From positions 241,663,904-241,727,903 of the forward strand of contig CM077674.1 of the NCBI GenBank assembly GCA_039707655.1: DNA of 64,000 bases, given 5' to 3'. A program made the translations under genes and the position numbers. A model generated the notes under the pieces. It was not told the DNA's origin, did not search any database, and saw nothing but the letters and a program-made list of their open reading frames with translations. Source of the DNA: Elymus sibiricus. Lineage: Eukaryota; Streptophyta; Magnoliopsida; Poales; Poaceae. Positions 34,364 to 44,863 of this stretch are shown piece after piece (position 1 is the first letter of the stretch; each line of letters starts with the position of its first letter).

Positions 34364-36159
34364 CTCTGCCTACTGTTCAGACCTGTTCTGACTGTCACTG
34401 CCACTAGACATCTTGCTGAGCTGACCCTGTGAATAGATGGGTATGGGTAGAGTAGATGAGTCATCACAAAAAGCAGATAGTTTTCATAAACATGAGTTCA
34501 AACTTTAGTTCTAGGTTTTCACAGAATGCAGTTCGGATGGACCGAGTTGGTAATCTCGGTGACACCAAAGCACACTACAGAGACATGGCACGCCATTTCG
34601 GTCAGACCGAGATGGGTTTCGGTGGCTCCGAGATGCTAGGGTTTCACTGAGACGTTCCTTTCGGTCTTACCAATTCGCACAACTCGGTGGCACCGAGATG
34701 TACTAGTGCTATGGCCAGGGCCAAATCGGTGGGACCGAAAATTCCTATTCGGTCGGTCCGAGATGCGTTCGGCGGAAACCAAACCCTAAAATTTTTACTC
34801 GAATCTCGTTCAAACGAACTATTCTGGTGGAAAGAGGATTGCATTCGTGGCAAGATTACAGGCAATCCAATCGTGCATTGAATCGGAAAAGGGAAGCATG
34901 AAAGGGATCGAAACTCACCCTAACTCGGTGGAGTTTCTCTACGGCGGCAACGGCGGTGGAGATTACCGTTGACGGCGACGGAATCCTGCGGCGAGGGCGC
35001 GCTGGAGACGAAGGCGACGATCCGAAGACCAAAGGGGCGGCAGCAATGGGGCGCGGGCTCGTGACGTTTGAAGAAATTTTCAACCGCACGGTTCACTGGG
35101 AATATATACCCACTCGCTCTCGGTGGCAGCGAGTGGAACAAATCGGTAGCACCGAGACGTGCAACTGCTTGTAGTTACAGCAACTCGGTCCAACCGAGTT
35201 GGTCTAATCGGTAGCACCGAGATGAAAACCTAGATCAGTCTAAATGCTTTCGGTTCGACCGAGTTTGAGTAGGTTGGTCTGACCGAAATCAATTAGAAGG
35301 TTTTGGAGGTTCAGCCCTTTCAGATCGGTGGCTCCGAGTGCTCCTCACCCAGAGGGTCCGAAAATGACTTGTTCAATTTTTGTGATGCAGCAAGAATAGA
35401 ATTTGAGACAAGAAAGCATAGATAGCTAGAGAAGGTACTTAGGCATTCTTGTTCATCCATTTGGCCAGAAAAACCAAGACAATCAAAACAACAAATGGAT
35501 GTCCTCGAATGATGAAAACATGCAAATCAACATGCTCACACAATAAGATAGCAAAAGAAATATGTGTCAAACATGCACAATCAATTCTAGCATCTATCAA
35601 GCAATGGCGATGACTAGGTCATATATATATGAGTATATTGACATAGGAGCCAAATGAGAACATTTGATCATAGGTCATACTCATCGTTTAAGCACAAGTG
35701 GGGTTGCCACTTTTACATAAAGCATTAATGTGTTCACACCATTAGAGTTGCTTTAGCTCAATTTTTAGAGCAAAGCTCCCCCTAGATGCGATATCCCCCC
35801 TAAGAGGGTTGAACTAACCTTGGGTTTTGTAGATGATGACTTCATGTAGATGTTGAAGATGTGGATGCTCAATGTTGATGTAGACCATCAAGAGTTGGGA
35901 GCAATCCTTTGGAGTTTTGTGCTTTCAATACCTACATGGGTTAGTCCCACACAAGGAACATACAAGGATATCCATAGACATAGAGTGAAATACACATATG
36001 ATGATGTCCATGAATGCATTGATTACCTTGTCCCTTGCCTTACCAACAAGAGGGTTTGTGACTCCATGAACTAGTGCAAAATGTGGAAGTTGGTTGCACA
36101 AGTCCTTGCCATAAAGAATATGAGTGAAGTTTGTTGGCGGAGTCACCCTCAAGAACTCT
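34364..36159. other. Non-coding interior of E8 with TCGGT/ACCGA palindromes
   Basis: No gene is seen between gag and the second frame. From about 34530 to 35350 there are roughly 16 copies of the TCGGTnnnACCGA type motif. The remainder is AT-rich. The small frame 35850-36074 is on the opposite strand and has no domain. Confidence 0.6.
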
Positions 36160-38352
36160 CTAGTTCTTCTTCTTTTGGACCCACATCAACTTGATGGGAA
36201 TCCTTGGAGTTGTAGTAGCACTTGATGAAGTAGAACTTGGTGAAGTCTTGGGAACCCACTTGACCATGGCTTGAGGAGCTTCTTCAAATGAATCAATCTC
36301 TTCTAGAAGCTTGTCCTTGCCTTTTAGCTTGTGGTCTTGTGGTGGAAGGTCTTCTTGAGCTTGTGTTCCCTTGAAGGAAGTAGGATCATACTTCTCTTGT
36401 TGAGGAACAAACTTCGTCTTGGGGTATTGACCTTCTTCCCACTCAACTCCATCGGCATTGAACTTTCGTTCAAAACCAACACCTTGGTTCTTCCGGTGCC
36501 TTCCTTGCTTGCGTACAATTTCCTCAAATTGTTTACTCCCGGCAAGACTCTTGTAGACACCTTTTTCTATAATTCCTTTCAATAGCATATTTTCTTGCTC
36601 AAGTGTAACTTGGCTAAGAGAATCATTAGTGGAATCAACATAACTACTAGAAGCAACAATACTGGATTTAGCATTGTTATCGTTACTACTAGAGGTAGAA
36701 CCATTTTTACCCTTGTTGCTAGTTTGCTTAGGTTTAACTTGTGGCATAAAGGTAGACAAGAGTAAACGTTTGGCAAGATATGAAGAACTCTTCTTTTGAA
36801 GATCGTCATTGATAGCTTTAAGAAACTCATGCTCTTGCTCTAAATTTAGCTTCTCGAAGCGTAGCTTCTCATGAGTTCTTAGAAGTTCTCTATGATCCTC
36901 TTGAGTTGTTTCATGAGCTAACTTAAGAGCATTTAGTTCTTTAGTTAGACGCTCAATCTCCTTCATAGCATTGTCACTCGTTTCCTCTTGACTATCATGA
37001 TTACTAGCATTTTCATTATAGCTCACATCACTAGCCCTATCAACAAGTAAATCATCATCACCAAGCAAATCATCTTCATCACTATTAAAATCAAGATACT
37101 CGGGGTGTGATACCTTAGGGCCTTTTGCCATGAAGCATCTTCCAATTCCTTCATTTGGTGAGTCAAATAGATCATAGGAGTTGGATGACACAAGTGCAAG
37201 TCCGGCAACACCTTCATCTTGACTATAGTCGGAGTTGGCGTGATAACTTCTCTCGGATTGGTTGTCGGAGTCGGAGCCGGAAACCCATTCACCAACATGA
37301 GCTTGATGTCTTCTTCTTGTGTAGCTCCTTGATGACTTGTCCTTCCTCTCCGAATCCTTACTTCTTCGAGAGTTTCTTCGTTCATGATAATCATCTCTAC
37401 TCCTTCTCTCTTTATGAGGTGATTCATCTCTTCTATGTCTTCCTCTTGGTGATTCGTCTCTTTTCTTGTAGGGAGCCGTACACTCATTTGAGTAGTGTCC
37501 GGGCTTTCCACAATTGGAACAATTACGGTCACGACTTGATGATCTTTTCTCATAGTGTCTTGAGCTAGAGCTTCTTTCTTTCCCTTTGTTCTTGTAGAAC
37601 TTGTTGAACCTTTTCACCATTAGGCTTATCTCTTCATTGGATACTAGCTTGTCACTTGGAGTTGTTGGAGCATCGATTGAGGCTTTGTAAGCACCACTTG
37701 ACTTGTTGTGCAGCTCCTCTTTGTCCTTGAGCGACATTTCATGAGCAACGATCCTTCCAATGACTTCCGTGGGTTTGAGATCTTTGTAATTTGGCATCAT
37801 TTGGATCAATGTGCAGACGGTATCATATTTTCCATCCAAAGCTCTAAGTATCTTTTTGATGATGAATTTGTCGGTCATCTCTTCACTTCCTAAGCCGGCA
37901 ATCTCATTTGTGATGAGAGCAAGCCTAGAGTACATCTCTGCGACTCCTTCACCATCCTTCATCTTGAACTTGTCAAGTTGGCTTTGAAGCACATCCAACT
38001 TAGATTCCTTGACAGACTCGGTACCCTCATGCATATCAACCAAAGTATCCCAAATTTCCTTTGCATTCTCGAGGCGGCTGATTTTGTTGAATTCTTCGGG
38101 ACATAAACCGTTGAATAGAATGGCACAAGCTTGAGCATTGTATTGCAACATCTTCAATTCTTCCGGGGTTGCTTCACGATCCGGTTCCTTGCCATCCTCA
38201 AAGAAGTCACCTTGCAAGCCAACACGAACAACAGCCCAAACGGCGGGGTTATGACCAAGAATATGCATTTTCATCTTATGTTTCCAACTAGCAAAGTTTG
38301 TACCATCAAAATATGGACCTCTACGGTGATAGTTACCCTCACTAGACGCCAT
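36160..38352 (-). CDS. gag: Copia-type Gag (UBN2 capsid, zinc knuckle)
   Basis: An uninterrupted frame of 730 codons from ATG at 38352, 71 bases inside the primer site. Residues 10-60 are the DUF4219-like start (GPYFDGTNFASWKHKMKMHI). Residues about 60-220 are the UBN2 capsid domain (AKEIWDTLVDMHEGTESVKE and the following helices). A canonical zinc knuckle, CSNCGKPGHYSNEC (C-x2-C-x4-H-x4-C), is near residue 285, followed by an Arg/Ser-rich RNA-binding stretch. The second half is acidic and then a long coiled coil (residues about 460-540). It ends KLMWVQKKKN and TAG. Gag would package the element RNA. The absence of stops contrasts with every other element in the nest and suggests recent activity or selection. 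Protease and pol do not follow; the element would use those of a related Copia. Confidence 0.85.
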   Translation of the reverse strand: MASSEGNYHRRGPYFDGTNFASWKHKMKMHILGHNPAVWAVVRVGLQGDFFEDGKEPDREATPEELKMLQYNAQACAILFNGLCPEEFNKISRLENAKEIWDTLVDMHEGTESVKESKLDVLQSQLDKFKMKDGEGVAEMYSRLALITNEIAGLGSEEMTDKFIIKKILRALDGKYDTVCTLIQMMPNYKDLKPTEVIGRIVAHEMSLKDKEELHNKSSGAYKASIDAPTTPSDKLVSNEEISLMVKRFNKFYKNKGKERSSSSRHYEKRSSSRDRNCSNCGKPGHYSNECTAPYKKRDESPRGRHRRDESPHKERRSRDDYHERRNSRRSKDSERKDKSSRSYTRRRHQAHVGEWVSGSDSDNQSERSYHANSDYSQDEGVAGLALVSSNSYDLFDSPNEGIGRCFMAKGPKVSHPEYLDFNSDEDDLLGDDDLLVDRASDVSYNENASNHDSQEETSDNAMKEIERLTKELNALKLAHETTQEDHRELLRTHEKLRFEKLNLEQEHEFLKAINDDLQKKSSSYLAKRLLLSTFMPQVKPKQTSNKGKNGSTSSSNDNNAKSSIVASSSYVDSTNDSLSQVTLEQENMLLKGIIEKGVYKSLAGSKQFEEIVRKQGRHRKNQGVGFERKFNADGVEWEEGQYPKTKFVPQQEKYDPTSFKGTQAQEDLPPQDHKLKGKDKLLEEIDSFEEAPQAMVKWVPKTSPSSTSSSATTTPRIPIKLMWVQKKKN

Positions 38353-38422
38353 ACTCTCCTAGGTTGTGAAACCAAGGCTATGATCACCAAAGCTATGGAA
38401 ATCAAGGCTTACGGAGACCAAA

Positions 38423-38434
38423 GCTCTGATACCA
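38423..38434 (-). promoter_or_regulatory. Primer-binding site of E8 (initiator tRNA-Met)
   Basis: TGGTATCAGAGC on the minus strand, two bases after the 5' LTR end. It primes minus-strand DNA synthesis and is typical of Copia elements. Confidence 0.9.
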
Positions 38435-38436
38435 CT

Positions 38437-40015
38437 TGTAGGATCGAAAGTATGTCTAGAGGGGGGGTGATTAGACTACTTGACCAAATAAAACTTAACC
38501 TTTTCCTAGATTTTAGTTGTAGGCAGATTTTAGCAATAGTACATGTCAAGCATCACCCTACACATACAATTCTAAGAGTATAGCAGCGGAATGTAAGCAA
38601 TTGCATATGTATGTAAAGGAGGGATTGGAGATTTCAAACGCAATGAAGACACGGTGATTTTTGGCGTGGTTCCGATAGGTGGTGCTATCGTACGTCCACG
38701 TTGATGGAGACTTCAACCCACGAAGGGTAACGGCTGCGCGAGTCCACGGAGGGCTCCACCCACGAAGGGTCCACGAAGAAGCAACCTTGTATATTCCACC
38801 ATGGCTTACGTCCACGAAGGACTAGCCTCACTCGGGGTAGATCTTCACGAAGTAGGCGATCTCCTTGCCCTTACAAACTCCTTGGTTCAACTCCACATCT
38901 GGTTGGAGGCTCCCAAGCGACACCTAACCAATCTAGGAGACACCACTCTCCAAAAGGTAATAGACGGTGTGTTGTTGATGAACTCCTTGCTCTTGTGCTT
39001 CAAATGATAGTTTTCCCAGCACTCAATCAACTCCTCACAGATTTGGCTATAGTGGAAGAGGGATTTGAGTGGAAAGCAACTTGGGAAAGGCTAGAAATCT
39101 AGATTCAAATGGTAGGAATGGAATGGCTTGATCTCGACACATGAGCAGGTGGTTCTTTCTCAGAAAATATATGGTGGAAGTGTAGGCATGTTCTGATGGC
39201 TCTCCTTACTGAGAAGGATGGGGTGGAGGGGTATATATAGCCTCCACACAAAATCCAACCGTTACACACTTTTGATCCAACTCGGTGGCACCGAAACAAT
39301 CATCTCGGTAGCACCGAACTGTGTAAAAGATATGAACGTTAGGAATCTCGGTGGGACCGATACGAACAACTCGGATGGACCGAAGTGCAATGGCTTAGGG
39401 CAAACCTCATCTCGGTGGCACCGATTGCATCAACTCGGTAGGACCGAAGTGAAGCAATAAGGCAACAGAGAGTTGGCAAGCCATCTCGGTGAGACCGATT
39501 TGCAAACTCGGTGACACCGAAGTAAGTGCAAATGATTACAGAGAGTTGGCAAGGCCATCTCGGTGAGACCGAGATCCATTTCGGTGGATCCGATTTGTTA
39601 GGGTTTTGGCAGTGGCTAAGTCTTGGATGAACTCGGTGGGGCCGGGTAGGAAATATCGGTGGGGGCGAGTTGGACTTTAGGTTTAGGACATATTTAGGTA
39701 GAGAGAGTGGTTGAGGGTTTAGGAATACTGCCACTAAGCACTTGAGCAAAACGATCATTAAGCAACACCTCATCCCCTTTTAATAGTATTGGCTTTCCTA
39801 TGGACTCAATGTGATCTTGGATCACTAAACCAAAAATGTAGAGTCTTGATCTTTTGCCAATCCTTGTCCTTAGCATTTTGAGGGGTCCACGTCTCTAGTC
39901 CATGCCATGCCAATCATTGAACATCCTGAAATCTTAATCTTGAATGGACATTAGTTCAATGAGATATATGTTGTTATGAATTACCAAAACCACCAAGGGA
40001 GCAAATGTGCTTTCA
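38437..40015 (-). repeat. E8 5' LTR
   Basis: 1579 bases. On the minus strand it starts TGAAAGCACATTTGC at 40015 and ends GATCCTACA at 38437. It carries about 12 copies of the TCGGTnnnACCGA palindrome between 39280 and 39670 and TATATATAC at about 39240-39230, a possible TATA box. Confidence 0.85.
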
Positions 40016-40084
40016 CCACCTTCGTGCAATAGCCTCATCACTAAGTCCTTTCACAAGGGTATCTGCCGTGACAAAACCACGGCC
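40016..40084 (+). repeat. E7 5' LTR, last part
   Basis: The LTR resumes after E8 with the second CCACC (40016-40020). It ends near 40084, just before GTTGGCGCCCATCGTGGGGC, which is the usual sequence after such LTRs and contains the primer-binding site. The terminal CA is mutated (CGGCC in place of an expected CGACA), so the boundary is approximate. Confidence 0.6.
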
Positions 40085-40172
40085 GTTGGCGCCCATCGTG
40101 GGGCCTGCGCACGGTGGAGTTGAGTTCTTGGCGGGAGCTCCTTCAGGGATCGAGGGATACACGATCGGTCAG

Positions 40173-42788
40173 ATGACCAAGAGTCGCCATGGCACGCTCT
40201 ACATCGACGATTCTGGCTGGGGCCCCGAGGCCGACTCAATCGATTATGGGTACCGGATCCCCTTCGTTAAGATCCATGTCTTCATCGGCGTCATCGGCGA
40301 ATCAGCCGCCGGGTTGGATGTCGTCCCCAACACCGAGTCGGCCCACCGCGCCAGTCGCCGCCAGGCAAGACCCGGCCCGCCGAGAGCCGGCCGGACGCAT
40401 GCCTTTGTTGGTTTCACCCAGGGGGTGGCCTTGTCAGGAAATTCTTTGTTGGGAGATGACACGCTTGTTCAATCTGACGGCGAGTCATCGGTAGGAGAAA
40501 CTGAGTCGATCCGGCCGTTGTATGATGGAAGGCTTGGAGGTTACACTGATGAAGTCTTTCCTGAAGCCCTAGAGCCACCTCGATTCATTGCGGTCTACAT
40601 GACAGGGAACCAGAATCCCCTTCGCGACCCGGTAGATCCGGCGGCAGGGCAGAACCTCACCATTGCCGGCTCAGAAGGAGCTGGCATAGCCGCCGCCGGC
40701 TCTCAAAGGACTGGGGCGCAGGCACTCACCGAGATGATGGCTACTCTTGGAGCTCTGTTGGCCGAGCCGGTGACTGCGGAGAACGCCGTTGCACGTAACA
40801 TAGAAATTACAAAGTGTCGCGAGCAGCTAGCCAAGATCCAGGAGGATATCAACGTAGAGAACATCCGCATGGCGGAAACACAGGCTCGGCTCATCGAGGA
40901 AACAAAGCGCTTGGAGGAGGAGGCCCTCTATCTTAGCCGCCGTCGGAGCGAGTCGGATGTGGTTCACCAGAGAAGGCACCAGAGCCGGCTTCTAGCCCAC
41001 ATTGTGCCAACTCAGCTGTTTTGCACACCGCGTGATCCATCTGCTCCAGTGAACCCGGGGGCTGGCGTGATGACCCTAGATGGACCCCCGCTGCAGTAGC
41101 CGGCTCAGCAGCAGCCACAGATCCAGCAGCAGTCGCAGGTTCAGCCGCCAGTTCAACAGCCATAGCAGTTGCCGCCTCATCATTTCCAAACCCCAATTGG
41201 ACATTACTCTAACCCGGTGGATAATGTATTAGCAGCAACCCATAACTTAGCGGCAATTCCGATTGAAGGAAACAGTCCTGTTCAGATTGAGGCCAGGAAC
41301 ACCATTGAGATGCTGAAGACGGCAGTAACTCAGCAGGCAAATTACTCCCACAATCAGCACCGGCAGCACTCTACCCCTCATCCAAGCCGCAGTAGGAGTC
41401 GGCATGCCGAGTCACCGGTGGTTTCCAGCAGTGCACAATGGAGAAGGGCCCAGCACTCACCTCAAAATCAGCTACAGCCTGAAATCCTGAACGCATAGGC
41501 AATCGTCAATGTAGCTCATGCTTTGTGCGGGTTAGAGGCAAGAAACACAGGGGCAGCATATGTTCAGCCTACTGTGCAGGACCCGCCCGCCTCAGCCTAG
41601 CCGGCAGCCCGCAGCGGCGGTCTCACAAGCCGGATCATTGGGACTCCGTGTTTGTTCCCGGCATTACGAGATGCGCGGATACCCCCAGATTTTAAGGGAC
41701 CACGCAAGGTTCCTAATTATACTGCCGATCTGGAGCTGGCCGAGTGGATCAAAAGCTAGGAGCTGGCTATGGACATGATGGAGGATAGTGAGGCTGTTTG
41801 TGCTCGTTATATCCCTCTCATCTTGGAAGGACCAGCGCGTACTTGGTTGAAAAATTGACCTGTGAATTCCATCAACACATGGCAGGAGTTGAAGGAGCGC
41901 TTCATCAAGAATTTCCAAGGGACTTGCAAATGATGAGTCAGCACACCATTGGTCTCGCCAAATTGCAGAAGTCATCCACTCTTCGGATAGCATCACGGCT
42001 CAGCAGGGGGCCTTGTCCTAGAAAGGAATTGCAAGTTTCAACCGTTGGTCCAGAAATTAGGGCGTCTCAATAGGAAGGTCAGAGACATGGGTGATCTCAT
42101 GGATGTCTTGACTCTATATGCCGAGTCTAATAGCACAAAGGATCCAACCTCTGATGATGAAAAGTCAGGCAAGGGCAAGAAAAACGGTGGCAAGAGTCAC
42201 CAGCAGAACAATGGCAATGGGCATGCCAATAACAACAACAAACGTAAGAATTATGAGGGAAACTCTGATCTGGTGGCAAACACCAATAATGGAAGTAAAA
42301 ACCACCGTCAGAACAATGGCTCCAGGAAACCCTTTTCTGGTAATCGCCCTCGTAGTTTCGCGGAGGCTCTCAAGGGTCCATGTCCAAAACATAGTTTTGA
42401 TGGTAAGCCATCTAGCCATTCATGGGAAAATTGTTTCATCATGCAAGAATTCTCCAAGAGGCTGTTTCAGAATCATCACAATGGACACGGCAATGGTGGA
42501 CACCCCGGCAATCCAGGACCCGGCAACCAGGGAGCCGGCTTTTAGGGGGCCGGCTCACAGGGGCACTTTGCAGGCCCCGGGTTCCAAGGGAACAGTGGCT
42601 AGAATTCTGGGTTTTAGGGGGCTGGCAATGGCGGAGGCAACAACCAGCGTAATAACCAAGGAAATCAGAATCAGGGAGGTCAGCCTGGATTTTAGAGCAA
42701 TCCTAAGCAGCTGAATAGTGGTCAGTACCAGGTCTTCACCACCAGTACATGTAAGCGTGATCGCAAAGTTCAGCGGAGAGCTATTAAC
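40173..42788 (+). pseudogene. gag: E7 Gag, decayed by TAG stops
   Basis: The first good start is ATG 40173. One frame can be followed through to 42788, interrupted by about ten TAG codons (for example 41097, near 41162, 41496, 41758, 42543, and several in 42600-42700) and a damaged patch at about 41950-42040. Recognisable parts are a Gln-rich linker near 41100, capsid segments (FKGPRKVPNYTADLELAEWI, then LEGPARTWLKN, then FIKNFQGTCK) at about 41690-41935, and a zinc-knuckle-like CPKHSFDGKPSSHSWENC at about 42390-42435, followed by a Gly/Asn-rich tail. Most stops sit where a Gln codon (CAG) would be expected. It cannot make a full protein. Confidence 0.7.
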
Positions 42789-43523
42789 ATGGTTGAGCCG
42801 GCAGTACCTTATTACCTCAACTGGTCAGAACAGCCGGTCACTTGGAGTCGGGCAGATCATCCTGAAATTATTGATCACCCCGACCATGTTGCTTTGGTGG
42901 TTGCCCCGCAAGTCGGTGGCTATACGTTAACCAAAGTGCTCATGGATGGAGGAAGCAGTATCAACATACTTTATTATGACACTTTCAAAAGGATGAATCT
43001 GTCTGAGAAGCAGTTGACTCTGTCCTCTACAGTCTTCCACGGCATTGTTGCTGGCAAGTCGGCTTACCCCATTGGCAGAATCTCTCTGGAAGTGGCTTTT
43101 GGTACAGAATATAACTATCGTTCCGAGTTCTTGCCTTTTGAGGTGGTCAAACTTAAACGTCCGTATCATGCTTTATTCGGCAGGCTGGCTTATGCGCGGT
43201 TCATGGCACGTCCCTGCTATGTTTATCTGAAGTTGAAAATGCCTGAGCCTAAAGGAACCATTACTATTGAGGGTAACCGGAAAATTGCATTGGAGTGTGA
43301 GGAAGGAGATGCAGCTTATGCTGAGTCGGCTTGCGCTGCTGAGGAGTTGAAATATTACAGGGATAATGTAGACCCGGCTGACATGACTCCTCTAAAGAAA
43401 CCGACAACTGAGTCTGACCCTTTACTCAAATTCAAGTCAGCTCGTGATACAAAGCAAGTTGATTTCACCCCTAGAGATCCATCTAAGCAGTTCACCATTG
43501 GGGTGAATATGGACCCTAAATAG
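42789..43523 (+). pseudogene. pr: E7 protease domain
   Basis: This frame continues in phase from the Gag frame with no stop until TAG at 43521. It holds a retropepsin-like domain with the active-site motif VLMDGGSSINILYYDTF at about residues 55-70 and the flap and C-terminal strand PYHALFGRLAYARFMARPCY. It resembles Gypsy aspartic proteases of grasses. The domain alone is intact, but it lies between broken Gag and broken reverse transcriptase. Confidence 0.75.
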
Positions 43524-44325
43524 GAAAGCGCGCTCATCGCGTTCATTAGTGAGAACCCGTACATTTTTGCATGGAAACCTTCTGACATGCCAGGTGTACC
43601 GAGAGAACTCGCTGAGCACTCCCTTAATGTGGATCCTAAGTTTAAACCTGTTCGCCAGTATCTCCGTCGCTTTAATGAGGAGAGGTGGAAAGCTATTGGT
43701 GAAGAAGTGGCTCGGCTCCTAGCTGCCGGGTTCATTGTTGAAGTTTTCCATCCAGAGTGGTTGCCTAACCCAGTGCTTGTTCTGAAGAAAAATGGGACCT
43801 GGCGGATGTGTGTCGATTACACGGACCTGAATAAAGCTTGTCTCAGTGATTCTTTTGCTCTGCCCCGTATTGACCAGATCATTGATGCCACGGCGGGTTG
43901 CGAGTGTTTATGTTTTCTGGATGCTTACTCCGGTTATCATCAGATCAAGATGAAGCAGGAGGTCCAGGAAAAGACAGCTTTTATCACGCCCTTTGGAGCT
44001 TTCTGCTATACATCCATGCCGTTTGTTTGAAGTGTGAACAGGCGACTTATCAGCACTGTATCCAAAATTGTTTCCACAAGAAGATTGGGCGTAACATTCA
44101 TGCATATATTGATGACATCGTGGTCAAATCGCGGAAGAAAGAGACTTTGCTGGATGATCTCAAGGAGACGTTTGATAACCTCAGAGTTTACCAGATGAAG
44201 CTCAACCCGAAAAAATGTGTCTTTGGTGTTCCTGCTGGGAAGTTACTGGGCTTCCTAGTTTCAAAGCGTGCAATTGAGGCCAACCTAGAAAAAATGAAAG
44301 CCATCACGACCCTAGCCAAGCCGGC
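43524..44325 (+). pseudogene. rt: E7 reverse transcriptase, N-terminal part
   Basis: After the TAG at 43521 the frame continues in phase. Motifs in order: GTWRMCVDYTDLNKAC, then CFLDAYSGYHQIKM, then TPFGAFCYTSMPF. A one-base loss near 44027 then shifts the frame, after which HAYIDDIVVKSRK gives the catalytic Y-x-D-D box at about 44105. LNPKKCVFGVPAGKLLGFLV and ITTLAKPA follow. The domain is cut at 44325 by E9 and resumes at 63042. Ty3/Gypsy is clear from the motifs and the domain order. Confidence 0.85.
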
Positions 44326-44816
44326 TGACGGTGTCCTGGATTAGGGGGTGCCAACCTAGCCGGCCCATCTCCTTGGTTGGGCCGATGGGCCCTCGTACAT
44401 GATCAAGATGGACTCCGGAGGCCGCACACGGGAGGCATGATCGGGACTGTCTCTAATGAAGACTTGACGTATACTCCAAGATCTTTCCAGCCGCCTTACT
44501 CCTAGATACCGACCTTGTAACCCTAGATACCCTCCTTGGCGTGTATATAAGCCATAGGGTTTAGCCCGTAGGGGACATCAACGCAATATCGCTCACCTAG
44601 CCCTAGAAGTTAGACACACATTACGATCTCAAGGTGGATCAACTCTGTATTCGATACATCTCCATTAATATAAACAGAAGCAGGACGTAGGGTTTTACCT
44701 CCATCAAGAGGGCCCGAACCTGGGTAAACATCGTCTCCCTTGCCCTTGTTACCACCGATCCGAGATCCACAACTCGGGACCCCCTACCCCGAGGTCTGCC
44801 GGTTTTCACACCGACA
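44326..44816 (+). repeat. E9 5' LTR
   Basis: It runs from TGACGGTGTCC to CACCGACA, with a TATA box at 44544-44550 (GTGTATATAAGCC) and the block TAGGGTTTTACCTCC...GGCCCGAACCTGGG after it. Confidence 0.85.
44544..44550 (+). promoter_or_regulatory. TATA box of the E9 5' LTR
   Basis: TATATAA about 220 bases into the LTR. The same box is at 62764-62770 in the other LTR. Confidence 0.6.
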
Positions 44817-44817
44817 C

Positions 44818-44835
44818 TGGTGCTTTCATTGAGAG
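44818..44835 (+). promoter_or_regulatory. Primer-binding site region of E9
   Basis: TGGTGCTTTCATTGAGAG starts one base after the LTR end. Its position fits the primer-binding site and the wording is shared by related grass Gypsy elements. The tRNA is not assigned. Confidence 0.45.
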
Positions 44836-44863
44836 TTCCACTGCGCGATCACCAGAGGGATCG

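Larger units (their letters stand above)
30411..40015 (-). mobile_element. E8: non-autonomous Copia-like retrotransposon
   Basis: Full length (9605 bases), bounded by an exact target duplication CCACC (30406-30410 and 40016-40020) and reading on the minus strand. In order: 5' LTR (40015-38437), primer site TGGTATCAGAGC, Gag with a UBN2-type capsid and zinc knuckle, a long non-coding region with palindromic repeats, a second frame of unknown function, a polypurine tract, and the 3' LTR (31787-30411). No protease, integrase or reverse transcriptase is present. The two LTRs differ at about 22 of 1377 shared positions by hand count (about 1.6%), so this is a young insertion. The Copia call rests on the Gag type and the tRNA-Met primer site. 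Confidence 0.85.

Noticed and set aside
40005..40172. In-frame extension of the E7 gag frame upstream of ATG 40173.
   Set aside because: It runs back through the primer site and LTR into E8, so the open frame there is by chance.
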